A stretch of 64,000 nucleotides of DNA from Gracilaria domingensis (lineage: Eukaryota; Rhodophyta; Florideophyceae; Gracilariales; Gracilariaceae). Shown here piece by piece: positions 10,068 to 22,319 of this stretch. Below the pieces are notes generated by a model. It was not told the DNA's origin. It did no database searches and saw nothing but the letters and a program-made list of their open reading frames with translations. Each line of letters opens with the position of its first letter. Position 1 is the stretch's first letter. Both the position numbers and the translations under genes were made by a program. The DNA lies in NCBI GenBank assembly GCA_022539475.1, contig VCMS01000308.1, positions 1-64,000 on the forward strand, given 5' to 3'.

Positions 10068-11055
10068 TGTAGAGCAAAACCCTACGCTAGGCGCGATGGG
10101 GAATCTCCACTAGGATGTCCGAGTCCTACTCCCTGAATGGGATAGAAACAGCGGTAGAACCCTCTGTCCGTGCTCGAGTCGCGAGACAAGCCGGGTGTAA
10201 GACCGGAGACGGTGACTGGATATACCTACAGAGGTGAGATGCAAAGAACGGTGTAGATCCAGAGGTGAAGTGTGATCCGAACCTGGAGAGCTGGAGAAAA
10301 AGGGAACCGTGTCAACAGGGGAAAGCTCACGGTGCAACCCACCGGAGCGAAGCTACGGACCGTGCCAACCGGCGGGAACAGGTCCGATAGCGAAGCGACG
10401 CACAAAGGCGTGCCAAAAATATACCCAATACTGGGGTGGAAGCAATACCTGAACCAGGTGAACGGGTGACAACAACAGTCACGAAAGTAAACAACGAAAT
10501 ACAATGACAACAACAATGGACCGATACAACGATAGATATAACAAAGATTCCAGAGATGGCAAGATGCAAGCTTCCTAAGTGACCCTGAGGGGTAGTAGCG
10601 CCGAAACCAATCGTGGTTACTCTCCGAGGGGAGTGGTAAACCTACGTAGGCAGCTGTCTACTATAGCCCGATCCTTAACAGGACGCGACTCAGTTGTCCA
10701 TTTAGTTGGAGGCTCCAGGGTGAGATCACCCGAGCATATATACTATTACTACTACGGTATCTACAATGCACACCTCCCGAGGGTCATACACGTGGACGAA
10801 CCACTGTCAGGGTGCAGGGTATTCCCCAACGGGCGTGGCACAAATATCTAACTAACCAGCTCCACCACGTGGCCTACTATCACACCTACTAGGCACTTCC
10901 CATGCAGGGTCCACCTATTAAGGGTCCAACCAAACCATCCCAACAATACCCAAAATTAAGGGGAGTTTTCATAACTTAGCCACGTCACCGGCCATCGGTA
11001 CCATCCCATTATGAGAACCGTGATGCATCCGATAGCGGAAAGCCGTTGCTCCACA
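10068..11055 (-). mobile_element. Solo LTR (family D), inverted, with target duplication
   Basis: 988 bp starting TGTAGAGCAAAACCC and ending TTGCTCCACA on the plus strand. The reverse complement of its left end (CCCATCGC ... GGGTTTTGCTCTACA) matches the 3' ends of the other LTRs, so it is inserted in reverse. The 5-bp duplication TAGGA is at 10063-10067 and 11056-11060. No internal genes: a solo LTR left by recombination. A related inverted fragment lies at 60054-60491. Confidence 0.83.
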
Positions 11056-11382
11056 TAGGAATGAGGTGTTGAGCGTTCCTTCTTCTGAAGCTGGCCATTA
11101 GCTTTTGAGCAAATTTTTTTCTTGCGGAGAAAGCCGCTGATGGCGACTCATAGTTATTAGATCGGTTGTGACAGTAACACCCTCGGTTATGAGTATCGAT
11201 AGGGGGGATTTACCCACTTTGGGAATTCAGCGGAGAGGGGTATGGTTTCCGGTCACGTGTAGTGTGGCCGCCCTGGGCGGACACCCGGTCAGTCAAGGTG
11301 GTACAGTGAGGCACACGTGGCCAATACTGTCCAAGCTTCCAGCAATGACTAGTAATCTAGAGTAGCTTAGTGCCAGTACTTA

Positions 11383-11404
11383 GGCGACGGCGATCGCCGT
11401 CGCC
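11383..11404. other. 22-bp perfect palindrome in family-B LTR
   Basis: GGCGACGGCGA is followed directly by its complement, and TACTTAG/CTAAGTA arms flank it, giving a longer hairpin just before the AGTAAAC box. The 3' LTR has the same structure with one change (22600-22621). Probably an LTR RNA or DNA structural element. Confidence 0.75.
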
Positions 11405-11953
11405 CCTACTAAGTAAACCCAACAAGGAGAATCTTAGCTCTAACTAGCTCCGTTGGTGACCGATCTTACCTTATTGAAAAGGTCACCGCCACCATTCCGA
11501 TGTAGGTATCCTCCTTTGCCGGCCTGAGAACCACTGTCCGTTTTCCGTAGAGTACGGTGCTACTCTCTGTTTCTATTGTTTCTATTTTTGTTCTTATTTC
11601 TACATTGTTCACCAACGATTGTGGTATATTCCGCCCTGTGTGTACACGTTTCTTTAGCGCTGTCTTCACCATCCACCTCCGTTCCCCGAGCTCTTGTTCT
11701 GTATACACGACCGGGTGCCCCCAGTTTCCCACTCATTCCCACTGCTAACGCGGATCTTCCCACTACTGTGGTGTGCCTTTCACACTTGGGCCCGCCACCT
11801 CGGTGGATTCTCCGACTTCAACTCCGTCCTTAAGGTTGGGAGAGGTCGCCCGGAGTTACGCCCGGCACTTGTCGACCTCAACGGAGGGCATTCCCACTTA
11901 GCCGCCTGACATAGGGGGCAAGGCTGAGCACCTTCAGTGGCTACCGCCCACGC

Positions 11954-12682
11954 TGTAGTGCAACGCGTTTCGCGGTACTTGGCGCCGAAGGATGTCGCGT
12001 CAAAGCCGGGAGAAGGCGCTCTACAGTATTGTTGGTCCGTGGCACACGTGTGAGAAGTTTGCAGCAATTAGTTGGGGTATTGTAGATATTTATTTTAGAT
12101 ATTTTCGCTTCACCACTTGACAGTGGGTTGGCACGTCACACTACTTAGTATCTTGAGCTGCACCCATTTTCGGGTAAGTAAAGAAGCCAACCGAGTGTCC
12201 GGCTCTGATGTCTCAACTATGGTAACCGATGGCCTCCTTGTGGAGAGTCGACACCTTGTGCAGGGTTCATCATCCGCCTCGCGGCATCTACAGCACCGCT
12301 ACCGATACTGTGTTGTTCTTTCTGTGTGAGTTCTACCCGATTGCCCACTGTTGTACAGGTACCGCGTTTCCGCTTTCCGGTGTTGCTACTTTCCAGTGTT
12401 GACCACCTCGCGTGGCTCATTTCCGCCCCCGCGTGTCGTCGCCACTCTCGTGGTTGTTTCGTGTTACACAGGTGACGTAATCCGACTCTGTGTCGTGGTC
12501 TCTACCGCCTAGCGCGTCTTCTCTCGTTTACCGCTCTTTACGCGTGTCGTGACGGTGATCTTCGGTCTTACACCTGGCTAGTGCGATCACTCTGAGAATG
12601 GCTCTATCGCTGTGCTCACCTCAAAGAGGGAAGGCTCCGAACACCTTTCGTGTCTTCTCCCATCGCTGGGTTTTGCACAACA
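11954..12682 (+). mobile_element. Solo LTR (family A) nested in the E2 5' LTR
   Basis: 729 bp from TGTAGTGCAA to TTGCACAACA, same family as the E1 3' LTR but with an internal deletion near its start. The 5-bp duplication CACGC is at 11949-11953 and 12683-12687, and the family-B LTR resumes exactly after it (GGGTGGTTTTTGTC). Family A was therefore active after E2 inserted. Confidence 0.92.
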
Positions 12683-12731
12683 CACGCGGGTGGTTTTTGT
12701 CTACGTCCGTGGAGTGGTTTTGCACTACAAG

Positions 12732-12749
12732 TAGTGTCCCGACCTAGAA
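12732..12749 (+). promoter_or_regulatory. Primer-binding site of E2 (degenerate)
   Basis: TAGTGTCCCGACCTAGAA differs by two bases from TGGTCTCCCGACCTAGAA in E3 (61352-61369). A tRNA ending ...CTAGGTCGGGAGACCA would pair with the E3 form. The tRNA identity could not be determined here. Confidence 0.75.
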
Positions 12750-12871
12750 GTCGAATTCGGATTTCCTCTCCACTTCTGGAGGCTGGAAGAACCGCTTAGC
12801 GGATTTGTGTTTTATTGACCTCTTGCGAAGAAGCTCGTCTGCTTCCCCAGCGGCCCGATCCTTTCGGAAGA

Positions 12872-14948
12872 ATGTCGCCCGTAAACAATAATCGTTCCTC
12901 TCAGAATCGCTTCCGGAACAACCGTTCGAGAACGGGTTCGGTTACCGGCTCTGCTGGTCCACCCGGAACTTCCGGTCTACCTCAGAGCCTACCACCGCTT
13001 CCGCGGGATGCCCTCAACGTCCAGGGAAATGATGAACCTGGCCCTGCTTCCAGGGGTGCCCGTTCGACAAGTAACGGTGCCCCCCCAAACCCAAGTTCAG
13101 GGACTGGCTGATCCCGCAGCTGCGGTACAGGCCCTGTCGTCGAAGTCCGATTAATATACACTCCGAGAATTGGAGGCACAAGTGAGATTTCTGCAGAGCT
13201 CGCAGGTGAACCTGGTTGAGGAGATTACCTCACTTCGCGGCCGAATAGAGGATTCGGGTGAGCGGGGTAACACAGACGTCATTCGTGTGCTGATATCTGT
13301 TGTTAATCAGTTTATGGAAGACGGACAGGTGTCGGAAGCCCTTTGCAGGGAAAGCTCCGAACTTGTCAACCGCCTGACACCCCGTATGGAAACGGTGGAG
13401 GCAAACATCGTTGCCGATGCCCCACCATCCGGTGGTTCCGACGCCGAGGCATCTCGGAAGTCCCGCCACCAGGACGGCGGCCACAGTCGGAAGTCAAAGA
13501 AGAAAGTGAAATTGGAGGCAGACTCGCCACTTAACTCCTCGTCGGAGTCGGACTCGTACTGTAGCTCGTCGTCCAACTCCTCCGTGGAGGAAGTGAGGGT
13601 CTCCTCATGGAGCCGGCCGAGGAAGTCGGAAATGACCGAGCCGACCTCGGGCCCATCACGTCGGGAGAAGGAACGAAAACACCTTGGCCTTAAGGAATTG
13701 AAACCGACAAACCTTCTATATCGTAAGCTGCTTTCGTACCGATACTATAGGTTGGACGACTCCAGCGGAGTGCGAACCCCAAGGGGGACAGCCAGGGTGA
13801 AGGATTGTATCCGCCGCCTGGAACTGACCCTGAAGTACAGTAAGTTCTCCGAGGAGGACCCAATTTTGGTATTGGATTTCTTAGCCTGTTTTGTGATGGA
13901 GGCAGAGATTCTCCTTATGAGTGAGGCTCAAGCTTATACAGCTTTCCCTTACTTCCTGAAGAGAATGGCCAACGACCAGTTCAATTCGGCTCGCTGTTCG
14001 TCGCAAGCCTCCGAGGGGGGAGCAACCTGCTGGCCGGAAGCAGTGCAGTATCTATTGCGATCCTACGCGACTGGTATTGCCATCCAGCAGGCTGTCCTCG
14101 CATTGCGAGATACGAACCAGAAGCCGGATGAAACGGGACTCACCTATTATACGAGCTTGAACAAGGCTTTCCACTGCTGTGGTAACGTCTACTCCGCCAG
14201 GGAAGAATGCTCCATGTTTGTTGATGGATTCAGCCCGGCTATCAGAACACTAGTAGTCCGCTATCGTGAGGAACGACGGAAAACCACGTACCTCGAACTG
14301 GTACAGTTTGCCCAACCTGAGGGTGATGCACTCCGAGCTCGAAGGGGAACCAAGGGCAAAGCCCTTAAGGTCCGCCACATGGAGTCTTGGTCGCCGTCGG
14401 CATCCCTGACGAGGGGCTCAGCCCCAGAGGAGTACGATAATGTCCATCTGCTGCAGAGCGACGGTTCATTTCCTACCAAAGAGCTCCCGCCTTCGACGGA
14501 CCCATCCACTGAAGGCGTGGATACTACCCTATATGCCGGGAACCATGTTCCGGCATTGCCTGTTCCCAATTCGAATGGGATGCGTAGTCAATGCCCGGGA
14601 TGGAGGGAAACGTACCCTAAACAGGAGCGCCAACCGCCCAATGCCGATTTTCTTCGCAAGCTTATATGCCACATTTGCTATAAGCCGGGACACATCGCTA
14701 CGAACTGTCTTTACCCTATTAGGGACATGGCAAGAGTGATATCTAAGTACGAGTCGTTTTCTCTCGCCAAGAGGGCCAAGTCTCCTACTTGGTCGTACGA
14801 GAACGCCAAGAACGGGATACCGAAACCATATTCGGGACCCCCCTTACAGGACAGAGAACTTTGCCCTCCTGAAGGAGGAAGCGGCTCCGTGGAAGCTCCG
14901 AGGGATTCCCAAGCACCGCGAGACAGCGGTAGTGCTCAGAAAAACTGA
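12872..14948 (+). pseudogene. gag: E2 gag (capsid/nucleocapsid), broken
   Basis: Structural protein forming the particle that packages element RNA. Homologous along its length to E3 gag (61513-63537). A frameshift near 13100 and a TAA at about 13152 interrupt the N-terminal part; from 13155 to 14948 it is open. Features: proline-rich N-terminus, coiled-coil-like segment (LEAQVRFLQSSQVNLVEEIT), Ser-rich acidic/basic middle, a conserved block starting GLKELKPTNLLYRKLLSYRY, and a CCHC zinc knuckle C-HI-C-YKPG-H-IATN-C near 14668-14709. The stop is a TGA at 14946-14948. The ATG that follows the gag stop in E3 is altered here (GTACGAG), so pol re-initiation is lost. Confidence 0.9.
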
Positions 14949-17900
14949 GTACGAGAGTCTCCTCTCGTGGAAAGGCGCCCCGAGAGTCGACGTTAGAGGC
15001 ACCCGAGGCGCCAGAGCTTCGCTCCCCCTGTCAAAATCCTCACAAGGAAGATGGCGACCACTGACGTGGACTCGTAACAGTTAGCTGTTCTCCGTCGCCC
15101 GTGAGTACGGTCCAAAAATCTTCGTATTCCGGACCGAGTCCTGGTCATGTCTATACAAAAATATAAAGTCTACGCCAACCTCGGTGCTTCCGAAAAGTAC
15201 GTGGCTCGGTAACTATCCGTTCTCGATACGGGCGACGGGAACAAGTTTTTGGTTCACTCGTTAATACCCCCGCAGCTGCGGTGTCTCGTACGCCCTCTAC
15301 CGGAGATGGATATCGCTGATGCGAAAAACAAACCCATCTCACTGGTGGGCACGATCGACCACAGGGTGAGGTTAGGGCGCTGCCTTGTGCAGTTATCTTT
15401 CCTCAATTGTCGAGCTCTTACCGCCCCAGTCATTTTGAGATGCAACTTCTGCGACCGCTTTGTCGAAGCAATCGGACCGCGGGACAAAACCGTGGAACTA
15501 AAAGACGGTATCACAGTCCTGATTACTCGGAAGCCACTTCGCAAGGCGTTGAAGAAGCAAGTCCCGCAACCAGTGGCGCAGGAACCCCAGGAGACAGGCC
15601 GTCCTTCCCCCAAGATCCGTGTGGAACAGTCGACCTTCCTCCCACCCGGAACTCAAGTATGGGTCCCGGTAACTTCCGCACAACACGGTCTACAGACGGT
15701 ACAAATGTCACCTCAGCTGTATGAGAAGAACCAACTTGCGTTGGCAAATGGTATATTTCTCGTCGAACCCGAGAAACCCTTCAGGGTATTGGTGACTAAC
15801 CTTAGCGCCATCCAACAGTGGCTGGTAAAGAACCAAGTAATTGGCTCTGCATTCTCACACCCGGTGGCCATGATCTCTACTAAGGTCTCCGCCGCCGAGA
15901 TTTACGAGCTCGTCAACCCTGAGGAGAGGGAGGAGGAAGGTGTCAATCCCTCTCACTCACCTCCCTCGAAATCACGTACCGCCAACTTTTCGGGAGACAG
16001 GGGGCACCGCAGCTCTCCACTCCAGGCAGAGGATGAACCGAACCTGTCGGGAGATGAGATGTTAACCCCACGCGAGGGACAGTTGAAGCCGCAAGAGGCG
16101 GAACCAACGAAGGACGCCATCGAGGAATTGGAAGCATTAGACTTCTCCCATGTTCCGGAGTCTCACCGCAATCAGTTGCGAGACATGCTCCGTGAGTTCA
16201 CGCCGATGTCGGACGGTTCCCTTGGGAAGATTGGGATTACCGAACATCGGATCGATTTACTCCCGGATGCCTGGCCTATTTCACATCACCCTTACAGGGC
16301 TGGACCGACAGCTCGAGAGGAAGAGAAGACTGAAGTTGAGAAGATGCTCCGTGCTGGAGTGATTTAACCCGCCCAGTCGCCATGGGCATTGCCGGTAGTG
16401 TTGGCTGCCAAGGCCGATGGCTCGTGGAGATTTTGTCTTGATTACCGCGAGCCAACGCGGTCACCGTCAAGGACGTTTATCTCGTCCCTCGGATGGACGA
16501 ATGAATTGATTCGCTCGAAAGCCCGAGAGTCTTCACGACGCTAGATGCAAACTAGGGATATTGGCAAGTCCCTGTCAGGGAACAAGACCGTGATAAGACG
16601 GCGTTTGTCTGACACCAGGGGCTGTACCGCTTTAAGCGGATTCCATTTGGAATAACGAATGCTCCCGCTACTTTCCAGCGAGTGGTGGACATCCTACTTG
16701 CCCGCTTTAAGTAGAAGATCTGCCTGGTTTACCTGGAGGATGTTATTGTAATTTCCAGTAATCTGGACGAACACCTTAAGCATGTACAGGAACTAATGCG
16801 AGTACTGCAGGATGCAGGTATCACCCTCAGGCTGAATAATTGTGAGTTCTTCACATTAACCGTGAAGTATCTCGGACAGATTATCCGTCTAGAACGGCTG
16901 TAGATCGACGACATACGGGTGAAATCCCTGAAGGAGGCAAAATACCCGACAACGCAGAGGGAGCTCCGATCCTTTCTCGGTCTTTGCAACGTATACCGAC
17001 GTTTCGTACCGCGCTTTGCGGATATCGCAGCTCCGTTGAACTCTCTTCTTCGAAAAGGGCAACCAGTCAAACTGGAACCATTTGGAGACCCTGACACAGG
17101 GGCGTTCTCATCCCTAGTGAATGCTGTTACCTCACCTCCGGTGCTAGCCCTACCAAACTCGGAATTGCCTAACGAGGTGGATACGGATGCCAGTAACAAC
17201 CAGATCGGTTGTGCGTTGTTCCAGATCACTGACAGTGGGGATCACGTACCAATCAGATTCTGGTCAAGAAGCCTCAATATCCATGAAGAGAACTACTCGG
17301 TTCCAGAGAAAGAATGCCTGGCAGTCGTGTGGGCACTGCAGACTGTTCACCTCTACCTGATGGGAAACCACTTTGTGGTAAACACCGATCACGCTGCGTT
17401 GCGTTGGCTTCTCTCCATCGCGGAGACCTCTTGCCGCTTGATGCGGTGGCGCCTCCGCCTCTCGGAGTTCAACTTCGGGGCACGTTACAAGAAGGAAATC
17501 CTGAGCACTCAGGCCGATGCTCTCTCCGTCTGGCGACAGGCGCGGAGGCAGAACCAGTTGATGATCTGTACATTCCCTGCTTCCTCCTTGGAGAAAGTGA
17601 GGGGGAAGACAGCGATGATGACTTGGAGATAGACGTTTGTGATGCCATACTGGCCACGTTGGACCCGAAACCCGTGCCGGAGGCGTTCGTCCCAATCACT
17701 CCAGAGAAGTTAATCCGGGAGAAACACACGGACCGCACATGCATGCAGATTCGCGTTCTTCTCAACGGGGGAGCCCAAATCCCCTTTCTCACCAACGATC
17801 AGAGGTATCTAATCCGAACAGTCGGATAGAGAACACAGATTGAGGTGCCACACTCGTTACATTCTCGAATTCTGACCTTAGCGCACTATGCAAAGTTACC

Positions 17901-20235
17901 AGGCCACCCCCGTAGAAGAAAGCTTAACTACACCATTCGCAGGGACTTCTACTGGCCAGCAATAGGCTTTGATGCACACGCCACGGTGCGTTGGTGCTCG
18001 GATTTTGCGAAGAACCGCGTGAAGCTGCGAAAGTATTCCAAGCAATTGGTTCTCTTCGCCTCACAGGCACGTCTTGAGTTTGTCGCAATCGACATTCTCG
18101 GGGACTTCGTCCGCACATATCGGAACAACCGGTTCTTACTGGTAATTACGGACCGCTTCTCGAAGTTAGTGCTGCCAGTCCCTCTCGTGAAGATTACCGC
18201 TAGTGCGATTGCACAAGCCTTTTCCACCCACTGGGTGTTTATCTACGGACCACCGATTGATTTGTTATCGGATAACGGCTTGCAGATTACGGAGAAGTTC
18301 TTCGAAGACGTATGCCAGATCCTGGACATCCAGAACTGGTTTACGACCCCTTACCACCCGTAAAGTAACGGGTAACTAAAAGAGATTCAACCGCACGATG
18401 TTAAACGCATTGCAGACATACGTGTGAGAACACCCAACTGATTGAGATCTCTACACCGACGCGGTGACGTACGCCTACAATACGCAGGTGCATCGCACGA
18501 CGAAGTTCTCGCCATTTGAGTTAGTGCTCTCGCGCACTCCACCAACGGTGGCTCTCGAACCCCAACCAACGTTGGACAAATTTCCGTCACCCCGTCTACA
18601 CAGGGACGCCTGGAAGGCCTGGTTGACCCTCTTTGTCCCGAGGGTTCGGGAAAACCTCGCTAAGGCTCAGGCCGCGTATAAGCGGAATTTCGACGCCCGG
18701 GTACGCCGTAAGGCCCCCATAATTCGGGAAAATGACTACGTTTTCCTCCGCAAAGAGTACTACAACCCCGAGAAGGAGAAGAGGCACAAGTTGTCACCAA
18801 TCGATGCTGGTCTCTACAGGGTAGTGTCGTCCACCAAAACACCGGTTGTCTTCGATGCCCAGGGAGCCCACGACCACTTTTCGCTCGATCGGTTCGTACC
18901 GGCACCAAAGCCGGAATCCCTGAGTTCATCACCGACATCGTCGGGGATCGCCTCGGCGCAGGAAGCACCCGCTGTCACAGCGGGGAGCCAACAACGGCTG
19001 AGGATCCAACCGCACCTAGAGCGTGGTCTCAGTGACCTCCCGACGGAACCGGAGAAGAACCCGACCGCGATCGTTCGCTCGGCAACGCGTGCGCCCATCG
19101 TCCCATCAGCCGGAATACTACTCCCCACATCCCCGGCTTAAGCTCAGGAAGGGGAGGGAGACGCTAGTTCCTCGTCGCTTTCACCGCATAGCGTGGAAAA
19201 CCCGCAAGGGGCGGCGTAAATCGCGACACCGACGACTACTCCTGCTCGTGAGAGTTCAGCCGAAAAGACCGTACCGAATACGGAGGAGCACCCGCAGTGG
19301 CGGAAGACGTCCCATAGGATGCAAGCCTCGAACTCGATGCAGGAAATAACCGGGAGACCGGGAGAACATAGCACGTCGTCGCACCGTGTGCTCACGGCAC
19401 CCCCGCTCACGGGGGACCTACCAGACGATGCCGGAGAACCTGCAGGGAAGAGTGAAACGCCGAAGCGTAGCGTGGAGGCCCCAACCAGAGCCACGGCGTT
19501 CTATCGAACCCCAAGTGCCAACGGGGAGCGCACGGGCGGACAAGTGTGCCACCAGTCGGAAGAACCGCCGCCTAAGGCTGACAGTGCCACCGTAGACAAC
19601 GGAGACGTTACAGAAGCACCGACGGAGCTCGGAAAACGTGTCGCTGACAGTGAAAATCCCGAAGCAACCACAGAAAAAGCCGGCACGTGCCCGCCGGGCG
19701 CGAAACTGCTACCACGGCATGTGACAGTGCACCACTGGCCGAACCGCCGCCAACGGGAAGTTCACCGTCACCACGGTTGCCCAAGCCGGAAAAGCCACGG
19801 CAGCTTGCCGTTAGAGCAGACGGGAAAGGTCAGAACGACTCAGAAGGATGTCGAAGACGACCGCGTGTCCGGAACTGTGAATCTTCACCCTGGCGAACAA
19901 AGGACAAGTCGCCCAGTATACGGGACGCCCTACCGGCGACCCGGAACGGACACCGCAATCGCGGAGGTGACGCTCAGGCTCTCGAAGAGAGAACTCCAAC
20001 GGCTCGAAGTGCGGAGAGGGAGACCTTCGTAAAGGAGTTCGTGATGGACCGCATCGTCGGACATGGATACAGCTCCAACGGAGAGTTGGAGTACCAGGTT
20101 CGCTCGTACGGCTACCCTCCCGAGGAGGACACTCTCGAGCCAATCGAGCATTTACCGCCGTCGAAGGTACTGCAGTACCACCGGAGAGCCCGGAGTGCGA
20201 TACCAGCCACGCTGGACAAAACCCAAGTAGGCTAA
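14949..20235 (+). pseudogene. pol: E2 pol with chromodomain, heavily mutated
   Basis: Protease region from about 15147 (SVLDTGDG retains DTG, with an upstream stop near 15210). A TAA at about 16365 ends the first RT segment. The RT core has several stops, and its catalytic box reads YLED at 16730-16741 instead of YLDD. RNase H and the integrase finger (HPRRRKLNYTIRRDFYWPA) are readable; the integrase core keeps AIDILGDF and LLSDNGLQ but breaks after PYHP at 18361. The GPY/F analogue is GLYRVV (about 18808). A low-complexity linker of about 375 residues leads to the chromodomain at 20034-20200 (KEFVMDRIVGHG, YQVRSYGYPP, EHLPPSKVLQYHRR). Domain order equals E1. Confidence 0.9.
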
Positions 20236-20577
20236 AGCTCCCATAGGGGAAGGAGCACCGCATCATGCGGACAGTTACCGCCCAAAGCGGAGCAACGCTA
20301 CTAGGCGAGAAGAAGAAGAAGGAGAAGGGAAGACCGGCAACAGCCGGAAAGTTTTTACTGATGTTTCTGCGGCAAAGCCTCTCACTACACTATGAGGTCA
20401 CCCACGCTATCATGGGACTAACCTCCAAGGCCGGAGAAGAATCCACTACCACCACCGGTGGAGCCTCCGCCACCACCACAGAAGTGCTGCGCAGCCAGTT
20501 GCCGCAGCGTAGCAAGGTCCGTAACCGACGGGGAGGCGAACACTCTTACTCCGTTACGGAAGCTGCGGATAACCGCT

Positions 20578-22290
20578 ACCTACGGATCAGTGCTAGCACC
20601 TGCGCCTCTTGTCGAAGGATCTGGACCCATCTGGGCAGCCGGCATCGCCACGAGAGCCGGAATGGGCACACTGCCCTCGGTGATATCCACTTCCTCCACC
20701 ACTTCCGACCCTTCGGCCGGCACGTGCTTCACATCAGAGAGTTCCTCATCTTCGTCACTTTCTCCGACGAAGACGAACCCTCTCGAGTGTTCCGCAGGAA
20801 CGGTACTCTCCGCAGCACGCCGCGCGGCAGCCTCCTGAGCTGAGATGTGCTCCGACTCCCATGCGTCGATAAAAACGAAGTCTCCCGCGTTGACGTCGCG
20901 TCCCGGAGATCGGTCCCACCGACCGTAGATGCCCTGGAACACCTGGCCAGGGGAAACCTGGTCCCAATTGCCATCCTCGAGGTCATCAAGAAGTCCACGG
21001 GCCTCCCGCTCGTTGCGGACAGAACCGAGGACCACGGAAAGATCCAAACCGCGAATGGAATGGCGGACCAACTCCGGTACGAGCCACAACCGGTACGCGT
21101 CGTACACCTCCTAGAGGAGGAAGGCCGCAAGGCGGAGGGTCCACTCCGTAGCGAGGAGACTCCGCAGACCGCGAGGCGGATTCGACGCCCGAAGGAACCG
21201 GGAACCCACGTACGTCAGGCACGAGGGAAGCTCCACGTAACATACTCGCGGCACCTCCACCCGGGACCAGAAATCGGGGAGTGGGACATACCGTTCGTAA
21301 CAGGAGCTCGCCGCAAGGCCCTCGACCTCTACACACTGATGGGGAATCAACAACCCGAATCGGGACCTCAATTTCTGCTCGCCGCGGAGTTCTTTAAAGA
21401 AATCGCGATGCGTTGACTTGCGGAGATATCGGAACTCCGCTCGGAGAATCGGCCTCGTCCAGAGCACAAGGTTCTGGTAAGTCTGAACGCTGTCAGCCTA
21501 GCTCGCAAGGTCGGGCAATATCGTGGCGAGGCGTCCCCATACTGGGCTTCCAGGTAAGCACGGTATCGCGCAACATCGAAGCGATACTTTGGGGGCACCG
21601 GGAGATCGTTCGGAGACCGGTAGAACCGATCATATCCAAGCTGGCAATCTCGTTCCGAGCATACATTTCGGACTCGTTGTTTTCCCACCAGAGTCAGTCG
21701 CGTGGAACCGCAATGCGGGCTAACCAGTCCCAGGACCGGACTACGCTGACTGGCAGCCTGCCGGGAAGCACTCCGTCAACGACATAGGAGTCGATTTGGG
21801 AGATGTCTCGAACGGCTTCGGTATCGAACTAGGGAGCCCTGGCGAAGAAACCGCTATAATAGTGCGGGGTCCTCACTCTGAGGGAGCTCGGCGTGGGCCA
21901 TCCATTTCAGGTGGTCGGAACTGCGGCGGCAGACGGTGCAATCCAATCGGGGATGTTCGCCCGAGCGGCACTCCACCGAGGGGCATCGGTAGCTGCCACG
22001 GAGGCAGGAAGAGTCCCTGTCGGATAGGGTAAGGAACGGAGCCGTGATTGCACGGTAACGAAGAGGCGCGCAGTACCGGAACGTCGGAGAATTAGAAAAC
22101 CGCGACGCGGGTACCGCGGCGGATGAGGCAGAGAGTTCGAACCGTTGCCTTGCACCGCAAAGGAGAACTGCGGAAGAGCAGAGATGGTGATGAGGGCGCT
22201 GTCGTTCGGCAGGTTTACCAAAATGTCGGGGAAGCCCCCCGGATGGGGTGGAGTACTTATACCCATGGTGATGGGAATGACCGAGTGCAT
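20578..22290 (-). pseudogene. E2 antisense ORF remnant, homologue of E1 aORF
   Basis: Three frame-shifted pieces align in order with the E1 antisense protein. 21688-21368 (FRFDVAFFRTLGEIQYGE versus YRFDVARYRAYLEAQYGD). 21467-21111 (CWTRPLLRAEFRYL versus LWTRPILRAEFRYL; CYVKLPPCLTYVGSR versus CYVELPSCLTYVGSR). 21107-20580 (YRLWFIPPRLRQLIRALDL versus YRLWLVPELVRHSIRGLDL; DRSPGR in both). The C-terminal Ala-rich tail of E1 is not preserved. Same strand and same place relative to pol and 3' LTR. In one 16-codon block six of nine changed codons are synonymous, which supports past selection on this frame. Confidence 0.85.
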
Positions 22291-22319
22291 TCGGGTGTTA
22301 CTGCCTCAGGAGGATGAGA

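Larger units (their letters stand above)
11103..12729 (+). repeat. 5' LTR of E2 (family B), interrupted
   Basis: Aligns along its length with the 3' LTR at 22320-23208. Without the nested 729-bp solo LTR and its duplicated 5 bp it is about 893 bp, close to the 889 bp of the 3' copy. The start (TTTTGAGCAAATTTT) is degenerate; the end GGTTTTGCACTACA at 12729 is intact. It holds the AGTAAAC box at 11412-11418. Confidence 0.88.

Noticed and set aside
9598-10072. Possible transposase N-terminus left of E2
   Set aside because: Scattered Cys/Trp only; three short overlapping frames without a recognisable motif.
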